A DNA stretch of 64,000 bases, taken from NCBI GenBank assembly GCA_963832365.1, contig CAWHUL010000003.1, positions 1 through 64,000 of the forward strand, given 5' to 3'. The DNA is from CAWBRT01 sp963832365 (GTDB lineage Bacteria; Acidobacteriota; Terriglobia; Terriglobales; Acidobacteriaceae). Of this stretch, positions 8,630 to 16,794 are shown piece after piece. A model generated the notes under the pieces. That model was not told the DNA's origin, did no database searches, and worked only from the letters and a program-made list of their open reading frames with translations. Position 1 is the first letter of the stretch, and each line of letters starts with the position of its first letter. A program made the translations under genes and the position numbers.

Positions 8630-10057
8630 ATGATCAGTACCTTCACAAGACGAGTTTTGTCAACGACGCTATCTCTGCTGTTCATCACGACTGCTCCATT
8701 TGAAGCCTGGGCTCAGCAATCAGCGCAAACTGGGTCGACCGGGTATTCGGGACAAGGTGCGCCTCTGAATGCAGAAGAATTGCAGCAACTGGTCGCGCCT
8801 ATCGCGCTGTACCCTGACGCCTTGGTAGCCCAGGTTCTTGGAGCCGCGACCTTTCCAGACCAGGTTGCCAATGCCGCCGAGTGGCTTCAAGGGAACACGA
8901 GTCTCACAGGCAACCTCCTGATGGAGATGGTTGACCGGCAACCGTGGGATCCCAGTATTAAGGCACTCACGCAGTTTCCTTCAATTCTTGACAACATGGC
9001 GAAGAATCTCAGTTGGACTTCTGCACTGGGAGAGGCGTATCACACCCAGCCTTCCGACGTTATGTCGGCCGTCCAGGTTTTGCGGGCAAAGGCAAAAGCT
9101 GCCGGCAATCTGAAATCAAGCGAGCAGATTACGGTGGTGCAACAGTCGCCGCAAGTAATCGTGATTCAGCCGGGGAATCCGCAGGTGGTGTATGTCCCCG
9201 TATACAACCCGACGTTGGTTTACGGCACTCCCTATGTCACTCCCGGATACAGCACTGCCACCGTGGCGGCGACCAGCATGCTTGCGTTCGGAGCTGGCGT
9301 CGCGGTTGGCGCGATGATGAGCGGTGGATGTTGCAGTTGGGGATATAGCAGTTGGAACTGTGGTTGGCATGGCACCACTGCGGTGGTTTATCACGGCGGT
9401 GCATACTACGGAAACAGCGCGTGGCACGGCGGCTCCTACGGCACCAGTTACAACGCATCCACGGGGACTTACGCACGTGGGGCATCAACCACGACCGCCT
9501 ACGGGAGCGCAAAAGCCGGTCAAGCGTACAACCCATCCACTGGAACTTATGCTCGCGGCGCATCGACCACGACGGCCTACGGCACGCAAAAAGCTGGTCA
9601 AGCGTACAACCCAAACACCGGGGCTTCTGCCGCGACTCGTCAAAGTTCCAACGCCTATGGAAGCTCTGGAAGCTCGGCGTATTCAAAGAACGGCCAGACT
9701 ACATACACCCAGCACCAAACAACTTCGCAAGGATCCGTGGGATCAGCGCAAACCTCAAGCGGCGGCAAGGCTGTTGCCGGCACAGGTAAGTACAACAGCG
9801 CTGCTGTGGGTGAGACCGCCAGTGGCAATAAGTACGCCGCAGCAGACGGCAAAACTTACAGCAACACCGGGAGCGGTTGGCAGCAAAAGAGCGGAAGCCC
9901 GAGCAATTCTGCTTCTTCTAAGGGCTGGGGGCAGCAGGAGAAAAGCAGCGGGGCATCGGCCTTCGGCGGAGGCAGCAGCGGTTGGGATTCCAGGGCGGAG
10001 AGTGCTCGTGGCTCGGCAAGCAGGGGCGGTGGCGGCGGCTGGGGCGGCCGCAGGTGA
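8630..10057 (+). CDS. DUF3300 secreted protein with YG-rich repeats
   Basis: About 475 aa. A Sec signal peptide (cleavage near EAWAQQ) precedes the DUF3300 domain (about residues 45-200: LNAEELQQLVAPIALYPDAL, DRQPWDPSIKALTQFPSIL, VIVIQPGNPQVVYVPVYNP). A short hydrophobic stretch (AAFGAGVAVGAMMSGG type, about 215-232) comes next. The tail is low-complexity and carries two near-identical units of the type YNxSTGTYARGASTTTAYG, then ends in Gly/Ser/Trp-rich sequence. DUF3300 is widespread in Gram-negative envelopes but its role is unknown. It is first of four genes with short gaps, followed by a DUF2950 lipoprotein, its usual neighbour. Confidence 0.8.
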   Translation: MISTFTRRVLSTTLSLLFITTAPFEAWAQQSAQTGSTGYSGQGAPLNAEELQQLVAPIALYPDALVAQVLGAATFPDQVANAAEWLQGNTSLTGNLLMEMVDRQPWDPSIKALTQFPSILDNMAKNLSWTSALGEAYHTQPSDVMSAVQVLRAKAKAAGNLKSSEQITVVQQSPQVIVIQPGNPQVVYVPVYNPTLVYGTPYVTPGYSTATVAATSMLAFGAGVAVGAMMSGGCCSWGYSSWNCGWHGTTAVVYHGGAYYGNSAWHGGSYGTSYNASTGTYARGASTTTAYGSAKAGQAYNPSTGTYARGASTTTAYGTQKAGQAYNPNTGASAATRQSSNAYGSSGSSAYSKNGQTTYTQHQTTSQGSVGSAQTSSGGKAVAGTGKYNSAAVGETASGNKYAAADGKTYSNTGSGWQQKSGSPSNSASSKGWGQQEKSSGASAFGGGSSGWDSRAESARGSASRGGGGGWGGRR

Positions 10058-10140
10058 ACCACGCGGCGCAGCCGCAACACGATGCAAGTTGGTGAGCGGT
10101 GTTGGTGAAGTGCATCACAGTCGTTATTGGGAGAATAGCT

Positions 10141-11103
10141 ATGTCGCTCAAGACCCGCAGATCGGTCATTACGGCCTGGTTGATACTTCTAGCGATGATG
10201 GTTTTCTTTGCCGCCTGCAACAAGTCCGAGCAACCCGCGCAGAACGACAAGCCAAAACCTTCGTTCAAAGTATTTGCTTCACCGGACGAAGCGGGCAACG
10301 CATTGCTGGAAGCGGCAAAGTCGGGAGATCAAAACGCGGGGCTAGCACTTTTCGGTTCGGAGTCTAAGGACATTATCTACTCTGGTGATCCCGTGCAGGA
10401 CAAAGCCGCGGTCGAGAAATTCACGTCGGCCTATCAGCTGATGCACCGCTGGCGCAAGATGGCCGATGGGTCCCAAATGCTGCTGGTTGGCGCCGACAAT
10501 TTCCCCTTCCCAATCCCGCTGAAGAAAAATAGTGCCGGGCAGTGGTACTTCGACGTGGTTGCGGGAAAAGATGAGATTCTGTCGCGCCGTATTGGTCGGA
10601 ACGAACTGGCAGTCATCCGCATTTGCGCAGCGGTGGCCGATGCTCAGGCTGAGTATTTCTCACAGCGTCACGACGGTGGAAGCAAGGGGCAATACGCTCC
10701 GAAGTTCATCAGTGACTCCGGCAAGCAAAATGGTTTGTATTGGGAGTCGCCAGAAGGCCAGCCTAAAAGCCCGCTCGGGCCGCTAGCCGCAATGGCCACT
10801 GCCGAAGGATATCGCGCAAAGCCGAATGCACACGCGCCCTTCCATGGCTACTACTTCCATATGCTGACCCGGCAAGGCAATAACGCGCGAGGCGGTGCAA
10901 AGGACTATGTAGTCGGTGGAAAGATGGTCAGCGGGTTTGCGCTCGTCGCCTATCCGGCTGAATACGGCAATTCGGGGGTGACGACCTTCATCATCAATCA
11001 GGATGGCGTGCTGTTCCAGAAGGATTTGGGAAAAAACACTACAGAATCGGCAACAGCGATGAACGCATTTGATCCTGATAACACTTGGAGTCGGATAGAG
11101 TAA
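10141..11103 (+). CDS. DUF2950 lipoprotein
   Basis: About 320 aa. ATG 10141 follows GGGAGA and begins MSLKTRRSVITAWLILLAM, ending in a lipobox (FFAAC), so this start is preferred over the upstream one at 10099. Family signatures: SGDPVQDKAAVEKF, FPFPIPLKKNSAGQWYFDVV, RRIGRNELAVIRICAAVADA and the FHGYYFHMLTRQG stretch. DUF2950 proteins sit next to DUF3300 proteins in many Proteobacteria and Acidobacteriota; function unknown. Its stop overlaps the next start (TAATG), indicating translational coupling. Confidence 0.85.
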   Translation: MSLKTRRSVITAWLILLAMMVFFAACNKSEQPAQNDKPKPSFKVFASPDEAGNALLEAAKSGDQNAGLALFGSESKDIIYSGDPVQDKAAVEKFTSAYQLMHRWRKMADGSQMLLVGADNFPFPIPLKKNSAGQWYFDVVAGKDEILSRRIGRNELAVIRICAAVADAQAEYFSQRHDGGSKGQYAPKFISDSGKQNGLYWESPEGQPKSPLGPLAAMATAEGYRAKPNAHAPFHGYYFHMLTRQGNNARGGAKDYVVGGKMVSGFALVAYPAEYGNSGVTTFIINQDGVLFQKDLGKNTTESATAMNAFDPDNTWSRIE

Positions 11104-11351
11104 TGAAAGAAAGGACAAGATTTATAGCGAGACCTTTCTGCCAGGCCATTGTTATTCTCGTGAGCTTTAGTTTATTTGCGCAGGAACCCGGCACGTTTTC
11201 AACTACTCCGCCGGGCACCGGGGCATTGCCCGCCGGCTGCATCACTCCCAGTGTCTCGGGAGGTGGCACTTACTATCTGTGCGGCAACACGTGGTTCAGT
11301 CCGGCTTACGGCGCAAACGGCATCTACTACCGCGTAGTACCAACTCCGTAG
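11103..11351 (+). CDS. Small secreted Cys-containing protein
   Basis: About 82 aa starting MKERTRFIARPFCQAIVILV, with signal-like hydrophobic residues ending near LFAQEPG. ATG overlaps the upstream stop codon (TAATG at 11101-11105). The mature part has two cysteines (PAGCITPS, YLCGNTW) and ends WFSPAYGANGIYYRVVPTP. The same short Gly/Tyr-rich tail is found in small secreted proteins beside DUF3300 genes. It is probably a partner of the two preceding gene products in the envelope. Function unknown. Confidence 0.6.
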   Translation: MKERTRFIARPFCQAIVILVSFSLFAQEPGTFSTTPPGTGALPAGCITPSVSGGGTYYLCGNTWFSPAYGANGIYYRVVPTP

Positions 11352-11403
11352 ATCACACTGACGTCCGTGAGTAAACCCATCGCAGAAAAAAGGAGGAGGA
11401 ACA

Positions 11404-12114
11404 ATGACAGCAGTCAAGGCCCTTACGAATGCCGTGATCGTGGCGGCAGCTTCACTCGTTGCACTGACAGGCACAACGATCGTCGCACAGAACCCGAAAA
11501 TGGAGGAGAAAGTGATGGCCATCAAACAGGCGCAGGCCGCCAACAAGCAGAAGTTGGCTCACTACACCTGGCAGGAGACCGAAACAATCAGCATCAAGGG
11601 CGAGGTGAAGGACACCAAAGCGTACCAGGTGCAGATGGGACCGAATGGCCAGCAGCAGAAGAACGAGCTCAGCGACCAGCAAGCACAATCCGGCGGACAC
11701 GAAGGTCCTTTAAAAAAGCACGTGGTGGAGAAGAAGACCGGAGAATACCAAGAATATGGACAGCAGATCGGCGCACTCGCCAAGCAGTACACCGCACCCG
11801 ATCCAGAGCGCCTGATGCAGGCCAAGCAACAAGGCAACATTTCGCTTCAGCCCGGACAAGGAACTGTAAGCCTGGTGATCAAGAATTATGTGAAGCCAGG
11901 GGACTCGGTGACGATGACAATTAGTGAACAGACGCATGCACCGGTGAGCATTAAGGTCTCGTCCTATCTGAGCGACCCCAAAGACGCCGTCACGATTGCG
12001 GCCCAGTTCGCGCAGTTGCCCGACGGCACGAACCATGTCGCGACAACTCAGATCAATGGAGTTAGCAAACATCTCGAGATCAACGAGCAGAACTCGAAAT
12101 ACCAGAGGATGTGA
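11404..12114 (+). CDS. Hypothetical secreted protein
   Basis: About 236 aa with an N-terminal signal peptide (cleavage near IVAQ). A very strong ribosome binding site, AGGAGGAGG, precedes ATG 11404. The mature protein begins with a Lys/Gln-rich helix (KVMAIKQAQAANKQKLAHYT), followed by alternating strands and ending in a beta-rich domain (VKVSSYLSDPKD, DGTNHVATTQINGV). Similar proteins occur next to DUF2950 genes in soil Acidobacteriota, but no domain is named. Gap to the preceding gene is 52 bases, so it is likely cotranscribed. Confidence 0.6.
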   Translation: MTAVKALTNAVIVAAASLVALTGTTIVAQNPKMEEKVMAIKQAQAANKQKLAHYTWQETETISIKGEVKDTKAYQVQMGPNGQQQKNELSDQQAQSGGHEGPLKKHVVEKKTGEYQEYGQQIGALAKQYTAPDPERLMQAKQQGNISLQPGQGTVSLVIKNYVKPGDSVTMTISEQTHAPVSIKVSSYLSDPKDAVTIAAQFAQLPDGTNHVATTQINGVSKHLEINEQNSKYQRM

Positions 12115-12535
12115 TGGAGTTACTAAGTCTGGAGGTCACTGAGTGGCTCGAAGCTGCGCGTCAACATAGTAGCGCAACCACAGCAAAGAATTAATTTCCG
12201 AGCTTTGTAGCGTGCATCTGCGTGCCCAGCACGGAATGATAGGACTTGAAGCATATCGCGTAGCGCATCCGCGATGCCCAGATGAAACTCACTATCCAGT
12301 TCAGATCACCGTTTGCCACTGTCACCCTTATCTCAGGCTCCAGTGTGAACTACACGGTGGATGCGTTGGCATTCCATCCAGGCTCGGCTTCCACCGCGAC
12401 CTGCTCACCCAGCGAGATGACCACCTCCGTGCAACCCGATGGAGCTACTCCGCTCGCAGTGACATCCGGCTTGCTAGGTGACGGCGAGGACTATTCCCTT
12501 CACCAGCTGCCAATAGCGCTTTGCAAAAAGGCCGA
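12115..12535. other. Intergenic region before IS1182-type element
   Basis: About 420 bases. One frame from 12282 is open up to the IS left end and beyond (MKLTIQFRSPFATVTLISGS...), so a gene may have been cut here. Its sequence is not recognisable and codon usage is unconvincing. Confidence 0.3.
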
Positions 12536-12595
12536 GGCCCGCCCGTATTCAGACTGTTACGAAACTGAGTGACTCTGAAGTAAGTTAATGGGAAG

Positions 12596-12619
12596 ATGCC
12601 CTTGCGAGAGCGGGGGCAT
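12596..12619 (+). promoter_or_regulatory. Hairpin masking transposase ribosome binding site
   Basis: ATGCCC (12596-12601) pairs with GGGCAT (12614-12619). The purine-rich GAGAGCGGGGG that would bind the ribosome lies in the loop and right arm, six bases before ATG 12625. Such stem-loops commonly prevent read-through transcripts from expressing a transposase. Confidence 0.45.
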
Positions 12620-12624
12620 TTTTC

Positions 12625-13953
12625 ATGGGCTTCATTCAGGGTGAGAGGCGGGATCAGCACACGTTGTTTCCGACGACTCTGGACGATCTGATTCCTGCCG
12701 ATCATATGTGCCGTGTGATCGAGGCGTTCGTCGGCAAACTGGAGATGTCGGCGCTGGGCTTCGTTCGGGCCGAGCCAGCCGAAACCGGGCGTCCTGGTTA
12801 CGACCCGCGCGATCTGCTGAAGCTGTATCTGTATGGATATTTGCAGCAGATACGTTCGTCGCGGCGGCTGGAAGCCGAGTGCCGGCGCAACGTGGAAGTG
12901 ATGTGGCTGCTGAGCAGTCTGGAGCCGGACTACAAGTCGATTGCCGAGTTTCGGCGGATGCATTCGGAGGCGGTGACAGAGGCGGGAGCGGAACTCGTTC
13001 GCTTTGCGCGTTCGGTGGGACTGGTTCGCGGCGAGTGGGTGGCGATCGACGGCTCGAAGTTCCGCGCCGTCAGCAGTGCCAAGAGCGTGAGGGAGCGTGA
13101 GGCGATCCGGCGCTACCTCGATCAACTGGAGCGAGCCGACGCGCAGGACGAAGTGGTGATCAACCCGAGCGCGGTAGCGGCGGCGCTGGAGAAGCTGAAG
13201 AATCACCCAGAGGCGGAAGCACGTTTCATGCGCATGGCCCAAGGCAACGCGCCCGCTTATAACGTGCAGACGGCAGTGGATGCCGAACACGCGCTGATTG
13301 TTGTGCAGAAGGTGACAACTGAGGTCACCGACAATCGCAGCCTGTTGCCGATGGCGGAAGCGGCCCAGCAGGCCGTCGGCGCTCCGGAAACACTGCACGT
13401 GATGGCCGATGCAGGCTACTCCAATGGCCCGCAGGCGGAGGGCTGTGAAGCCAAGGGAATCCTGCCCCACGTCCCGGCCAATCGCGCCATCAACAACCAG
13501 GGCGATGGAACACTGTTCGACCGCACCGAGTTCGTTTATGACGACGAGACGGACAGCTTCCGGTGCCCGGCAGGGCAGACCCTGGCCCGCAAGCAGCTCC
13601 AGCGATGGAAAACGCGGGTAGTCTATGCAGCAGCGGCACACGCCTGTGCGATGTGTCCCTTGAAAGAGCAGTGCACGAACGCCCGGTACCGGATCGTCAA
13701 TCGTCATCTCCACGAAGCCGCATTACAGCGCATGAATCAACGCGCTACGCCGCAAGCCATGCGATTACGAAGATCCACGGTGGAACATCCCTTTGGCACT
13801 CTTAAGTACCGCATCTTCGGGCACCCCAGATTCCTTCTGCGCGGAGTCACCGGTGCACAAGCCGAGATGAGCTTGGCAACCATCGCCTATAACCTGAAAC
13901 GGATGATGAATGTTCTGGGCGGCCAAAAACTCACCACCGCACTCGCCCGTTAA
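12625..13953 (+). CDS. IS1182-family transposase
   Basis: About 442 aa, full length. The N-terminal DUF772-type domain reads LIPADHMCRVIEAFV and later GYDPRDLLKLYLYGYLQQIR. DDE catalytic regions follow: AIDGSKFRAVSS (first Asp, about residue 148), VMADAGYSNG (second Asp), and VEHPFGTLKYR (Glu) near the C-terminus. A cysteine cluster (CPAGQ, HACAMCPLKEQC) sits before the last motif, as is normal for IS1182/DUF772 transposases. No stops or frameshifts, so potentially active. Confidence 0.9.
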   Translation: MGFIQGERRDQHTLFPTTLDDLIPADHMCRVIEAFVGKLEMSALGFVRAEPAETGRPGYDPRDLLKLYLYGYLQQIRSSRRLEAECRRNVEVMWLLSSLEPDYKSIAEFRRMHSEAVTEAGAELVRFARSVGLVRGEWVAIDGSKFRAVSSAKSVREREAIRRYLDQLERADAQDEVVINPSAVAAALEKLKNHPEAEARFMRMAQGNAPAYNVQTAVDAEHALIVVQKVTTEVTDNRSLLPMAEAAQQAVGAPETLHVMADAGYSNGPQAEGCEAKGILPHVPANRAINNQGDGTLFDRTEFVYDDETDSFRCPAGQTLARKQLQRWKTRVVYAAAAHACAMCPLKEQCTNARYRIVNRHLHEAALQRMNQRATPQAMRLRRSTVEHPFGTLKYRIFGHPRFLLRGVTGAQAEMSLATIAYNLKRMMNVLGGQKLTTALAR

Positions 13954-14272
13954 TCGTCGGTCGGCCACACCAAACCACAATAAGCACTGCCGAAAAAGAA
14001 AACGGTGCTTCGGAAATCGGAACACCGTTCGTTTACCCCATCAAAACCGTCGTTTCGTAACAGCCTGGTATTCGGCGGGCCTTTGTATGTGCCAATAACT
14101 GAGATCAGAAGTCAGCCGTGGTCAGTTGGTGTGTTACGGGCAATCCGGAACTTATGCTGCGACGCAGCTCCAAGGTAGCCGCTTGGCCGCAGCGGTCCCA
14201 AAGTCCGCTTCTGGGAAGCTGGAAGCAGCGATCACTTTTAGGCTGGTGTTACAGATCGCCGAGCGGTTTCCT

Positions 14273-14423
14273 CTGTGATGAAATTGTGATAATTCCACGT
14301 GCAATTTGCTGCAATTTGGACCAGAACAGGGCAGAATGCGGCACTCGTAAGCTATTGATGGCGCATGTAGAATAGAAAATTTTGGAAACGGAGCAGGAAC
14401 CCCTTTGTGATCTTCAAAACCGG
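14273..14423 (+). repeat. 151-bp repeat copy 2, joined to tRNA-Sec 3' half
   Basis: Counterpart of 3006-3156. It carries GTGAT at three places (about 14275, 14286 and 14407) and runs directly into the anticodon loop of a tRNA-Sec fragment. The bases just before that loop (GTGAT) cannot form the anticodon stem with ACCGG. Everything left of the loop is therefore foreign to the tRNA gene and looks like the end of an integrated element. Confidence 0.7.
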
Positions 14424-14478
14424 CGGGAGGCATCTTCGCGATGTCTTCGGTGCGTTCGACTCGCACACGCTTCCGCCA
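14412..14478 (+). tRNA. selC: tRNA-Sec(TCA) 3' half only (integration scar)
   Basis: Reads as the 3' part of a selenocysteine tRNA: anticodon loop CTTCAAA (14412-14418, anticodon TCA), 3' anticodon stem ACCGG, and a long variable arm with AGGCATC pairing GATGTCT (about 14429-14445). Next come T stem GTGCG/CGCAC around TTCGACT (14450-14466), an eight-base acceptor strand ACGCTTCC, discriminator G and encoded CCA (14476-14478). The 8+5 acceptor/T layout and long variable arm are diagnostic. No 5' half (expected GGAAGCGT ... CCGGT) is present in front of it, so this copy cannot be functional. The intact gene should lie at the other end of the element, outside the window. Confidence 0.8.
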
Positions 14479-14502
14479 AATTTGTCGCCGTGTTTTGCTA
14501 AC

Positions 14503-15547
14503 TCACATCGTCAGTACAACGCGGAACTCTGCCTTGCCGCTCATCATTCGCGCGTAAGCCTCAGCCGCTTTTTCGAGCGGATAGGTTTCAATCATCGGAC
14601 GCACGCCGGTCAGTTCGGCGAAGCGCAGTGTGTCTTCGGAATCGGCTGGCGTTCCCGCGGCCCAGCCCTGAATCGTTCGACTTCCAGTGATGAGTTGTGC
14701 CGGCGTGACCTCAATGGGATCGAATGTCGCGCCGATCACCACGAGCTTGCCGTTCGGTCCCAGACCGTCGATCAACTCTGACATCGCTTTCGAGTTCGGG
14801 GCCGTCGCCAGGATCACCCGTGCGCCACCCAGCTCTTGCAGTGCCTGTGCCGCGTTCGTCGCTTTGCTGTCGATGTACACGCTCGCTCCGAGTTTCTTTG
14901 CGAGCGCCGCGTTTTCAGCCCCGCGCCCGATCGCCGCGACCTTGTAACCAAACTTGTTCGCGAATTGAATTCCCGAGATGACCCAGACCGCCGATACCCT
15001 GCACCGCAACCAGGTCGCCGGGGAGCGCGCCACTGTGCCGCAGCGCATTGTAGGTAGTGATTCCGGCGCAGAGCAGCGGTGCAGCGTCGGCGTCGCTTAG
15101 AGTTTCAGGTATCGCCGCCAGCGCTTCCACGGGAGCGACCATGTATTGCTGGTATCCGCCGTCATAGCTGATGCCCGGAATTTTCAGGTTCCGGCAATTG
15201 CGAAAATCTCCGCGCCGGCACTCGCGACACGTATTGTCCTGGCCGCCGTGCCAGCCGACGCCGACGCGCTGTCCCTTCTTCCACGCGGAAACACCGGCGC
15301 CCACTTCGTCGATGACGCCTGCGACTTCGTGTCCCGGAACGCGGGGATACTGAATTCCAGGCCAGGCGCCTTCCTTCGTGAACACGTCACTGTGGCAAAC
15401 ACCACAAGCCTGCACCTTGATCCGCACTTGTCCTGCATCTGGCTTGGGGATCTCGCGCTCGACGATCTCGAAATCCGCTCCGGGTTTAGAAATCTGCGCC
15501 GCCGTCATTGCAACCTGTGGTACCACCGCTATTCTTCTCGTTGCCAT
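14503..15547 (-). CDS. Zinc-dependent alcohol dehydrogenase (frameshifted)
   Basis: Joined length is about 347 aa. The N-terminal frame (start 15547, after AAGGAGGA) has the catalytic-zinc region GVCHSD and PGHEVAGVIDEVG. It runs to GIGGLGHLG of the Rossmann fold. The C-terminal frame resumes at IQFANKFGYKVAAIGRG and ends ...FRVVLTM. A single extra base near 14970 separates them. Family: medium-chain dehydrogenase/reductase, AdhA/YahK-like, oxidising alcohols or reducing aldehydes with NAD(P). The structural-zinc loop GGQDNTCRECRRGDFRNC has three of the usual four cysteines, the first being replaced by Asp. It is the first backbone gene right of the tRNA-Sec scar, with its stop 24 bases away. 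Confidence 0.75.
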
Positions 15548-15630
15548 AAATCCTCCTTATGAGTCATTGAGTGGTTGTTCTCTCAGCGAGGCCCGGAATT
15601 CCCACGAGTTTGCGCTGCGCACCAGAGGCC

Positions 15631-16299
15631 TCATGCCACCGCGGTGCCCATCTTCTGCAATCGGTCCCGGAAGTACTCCTTCCAACTCTCCGGCAATGCG
15701 GCAACACGCAAAGCACGGCGCACTAAAGTTACGTCGTCCTCAGCGAATCGTTTCGCAATATACAGTCGAGTGACTTCCGAAATAGGAACTCCATTTGAGT
15801 CTCGACCAATGGTCCCAATCTCGTCGCCGGCACCAACTTCGCCCTCGCGGCTGACCGCGAGGTAGAAACCCGTCCGACCGCTCGCGAGAAATCGCTTCAC
15901 CATGTCGTCTGACTGAAATCTCACGCCAAGTTTGTAGCAAGGAAGACGAGGTTGCGTCACAACTACTTCCGCGGAACCGATAGAGAACTGGTCGCCAATA
16001 TGGACTGAGCCTTCTTCCAGCCCCCCATCGGTCGTGAAGTTTTCGCCGAAAACGCCGAGCGGCAGCTCTCGGCCCGGCAGCGCTCTCTTCCAGTAGTCGT
16101 AGTGTGCAATCGGGTAGCAATAAACGGCCTTATGCAATCCACCATGGACCGTGAGGTCTGCCTGACGGTCGCCGTCCAAATTAAGCTTGCGCAGAGCTAC
16201 GCGACCCTGGACCGGCTCCTTGAATATCCCGGTGGTTACGCTTCGCCCGCGCCACATCACTTCGCGGGGAAGTCCAGTGTTCACCGAGATTATCTTCAT
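15631..16299 (-). CDS. MOSC domain protein
   Basis: About 222 aa, YiiM-like. The MOSC domain spans about residues 20-165 with GGLHKAVYCYPIAHYDYW, GVFGENFTTDG, HIGDQF and the conserved cysteine in QPRLPCYKLG. MOSC domains bind sulfur or molybdenum cofactor and the free-standing YiiM type is linked to reduction of N-hydroxylated compounds. The C-terminal tail is helical. It lies just upstream of the dehydrogenase gene in the same orientation and could be cotranscribed with it. Confidence 0.85.
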   Translation of the reverse strand: MKIISVNTGLPREVMWRGRSVTTGIFKEPVQGRVALRKLNLDGDRQADLTVHGGLHKAVYCYPIAHYDYWKRALPGRELPLGVFGENFTTDGGLEEGSVHIGDQFSIGSAEVVVTQPRLPCYKLGVRFQSDDMVKRFLASGRTGFYLAVSREGEVGAGDEIGTIGRDSNGVPISEVTRLYIAKRFAEDDVTLVRRALRVAALPESWKEYFRDRLQKMGTAVA

Positions 16300-16340
16300 A
16301 CCCGCGGCCCTCCCTGGATAATAAGCAGCGTAATCGGGCG

Positions 16341-16610
16341 TTACGCGACATGCTCGTCCTCGTCGTTCAGGTACTCGGCGGGGACATCGTCTTCCGGCAC
16401 TTGGCGCGTGGTCACCTCGGAAACGTCAGGGTCTTTGGCGTCTTCCACGCCCTGGACAGCGTCGGCTTCGAAGGCGTTGCCCTCCTCCGCCAATTCCTCC
16501 ACGCTCTCGGAATCCGCCTCAGGGGCATTCGGCATCTGCTGAATGTCGCCAGACTGTCCGGCTGAATTTGAGCCGAGTTCATCGTCTTTACGCCGTTTTG
16601 TTGCAGCCAT
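16341..16610 (-). CDS. Small acidic hypothetical protein
   Basis: About 89 aa, starting MAATKRRKDDELGSN after GGAGTG. Strongly acidic and low in hydrophobic residues (SESVEELAEEGNAFEADAVQ), so probably disordered. No known domain. The start at 16610 is preferred because upstream codons give an unrelated hydrophobic extension without a ribosome binding site. Confidence 0.5.
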   Translation of the reverse strand: MAATKRRKDDELGSNSAGQSGDIQQMPNAPEADSESVEELAEEGNAFEADAVQGVEDAKDPDVSEVTTRQVPEDDVPAEYLNDEDEHVA

Positions 16611-16794
16611 AAATTTCACTCCGCGTTCACAGATGCGCCATGCGAATCCGGAGACCCTGGAAATTGCAAACACTACGACCTGCGCACTCCAGAGCAGGAT
16701 TACGTTCATTTTGGGTATGGATTGCCGCCACACCGGAAGTGACCTGCGGGAAGATGGTCATCCTGTTCGTCTGAAGAGCTCTGTTCGGATGAAG

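Larger units (their letters stand above)
12536..14081 (+). mobile_element. IS1182-family insertion sequence
   Basis: The terminal 30 bases are inverted repeats: GGCCCGCC at the outer edge and CTGTTACGAAAC at the inner edge match on both sides (12536-12565 and 14052-14081), with a mismatched middle. Length is about 1546 bp with one long transposase. A hairpin (12596-12619) covers the ribosome-binding region. Another inverted repeat with arms AACGGTG (14001-14007) and CACCGTT (14023-14029) lies after the stop and may act as terminator. No clear target duplication is visible at the edges. Confidence 0.8.

Noticed and set aside
8173..8703. Plus-strand frame before the DUF3300 gene
   Set aside because: Overlaps the signal peptide of the DUF3300 gene, has no ribosome binding site and no recognisable sequence.
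12445..13713. Minus-strand open frame across the IS1182-type element
   Set aside because: Crosses the IS left end and is antisense to a clear transposase.
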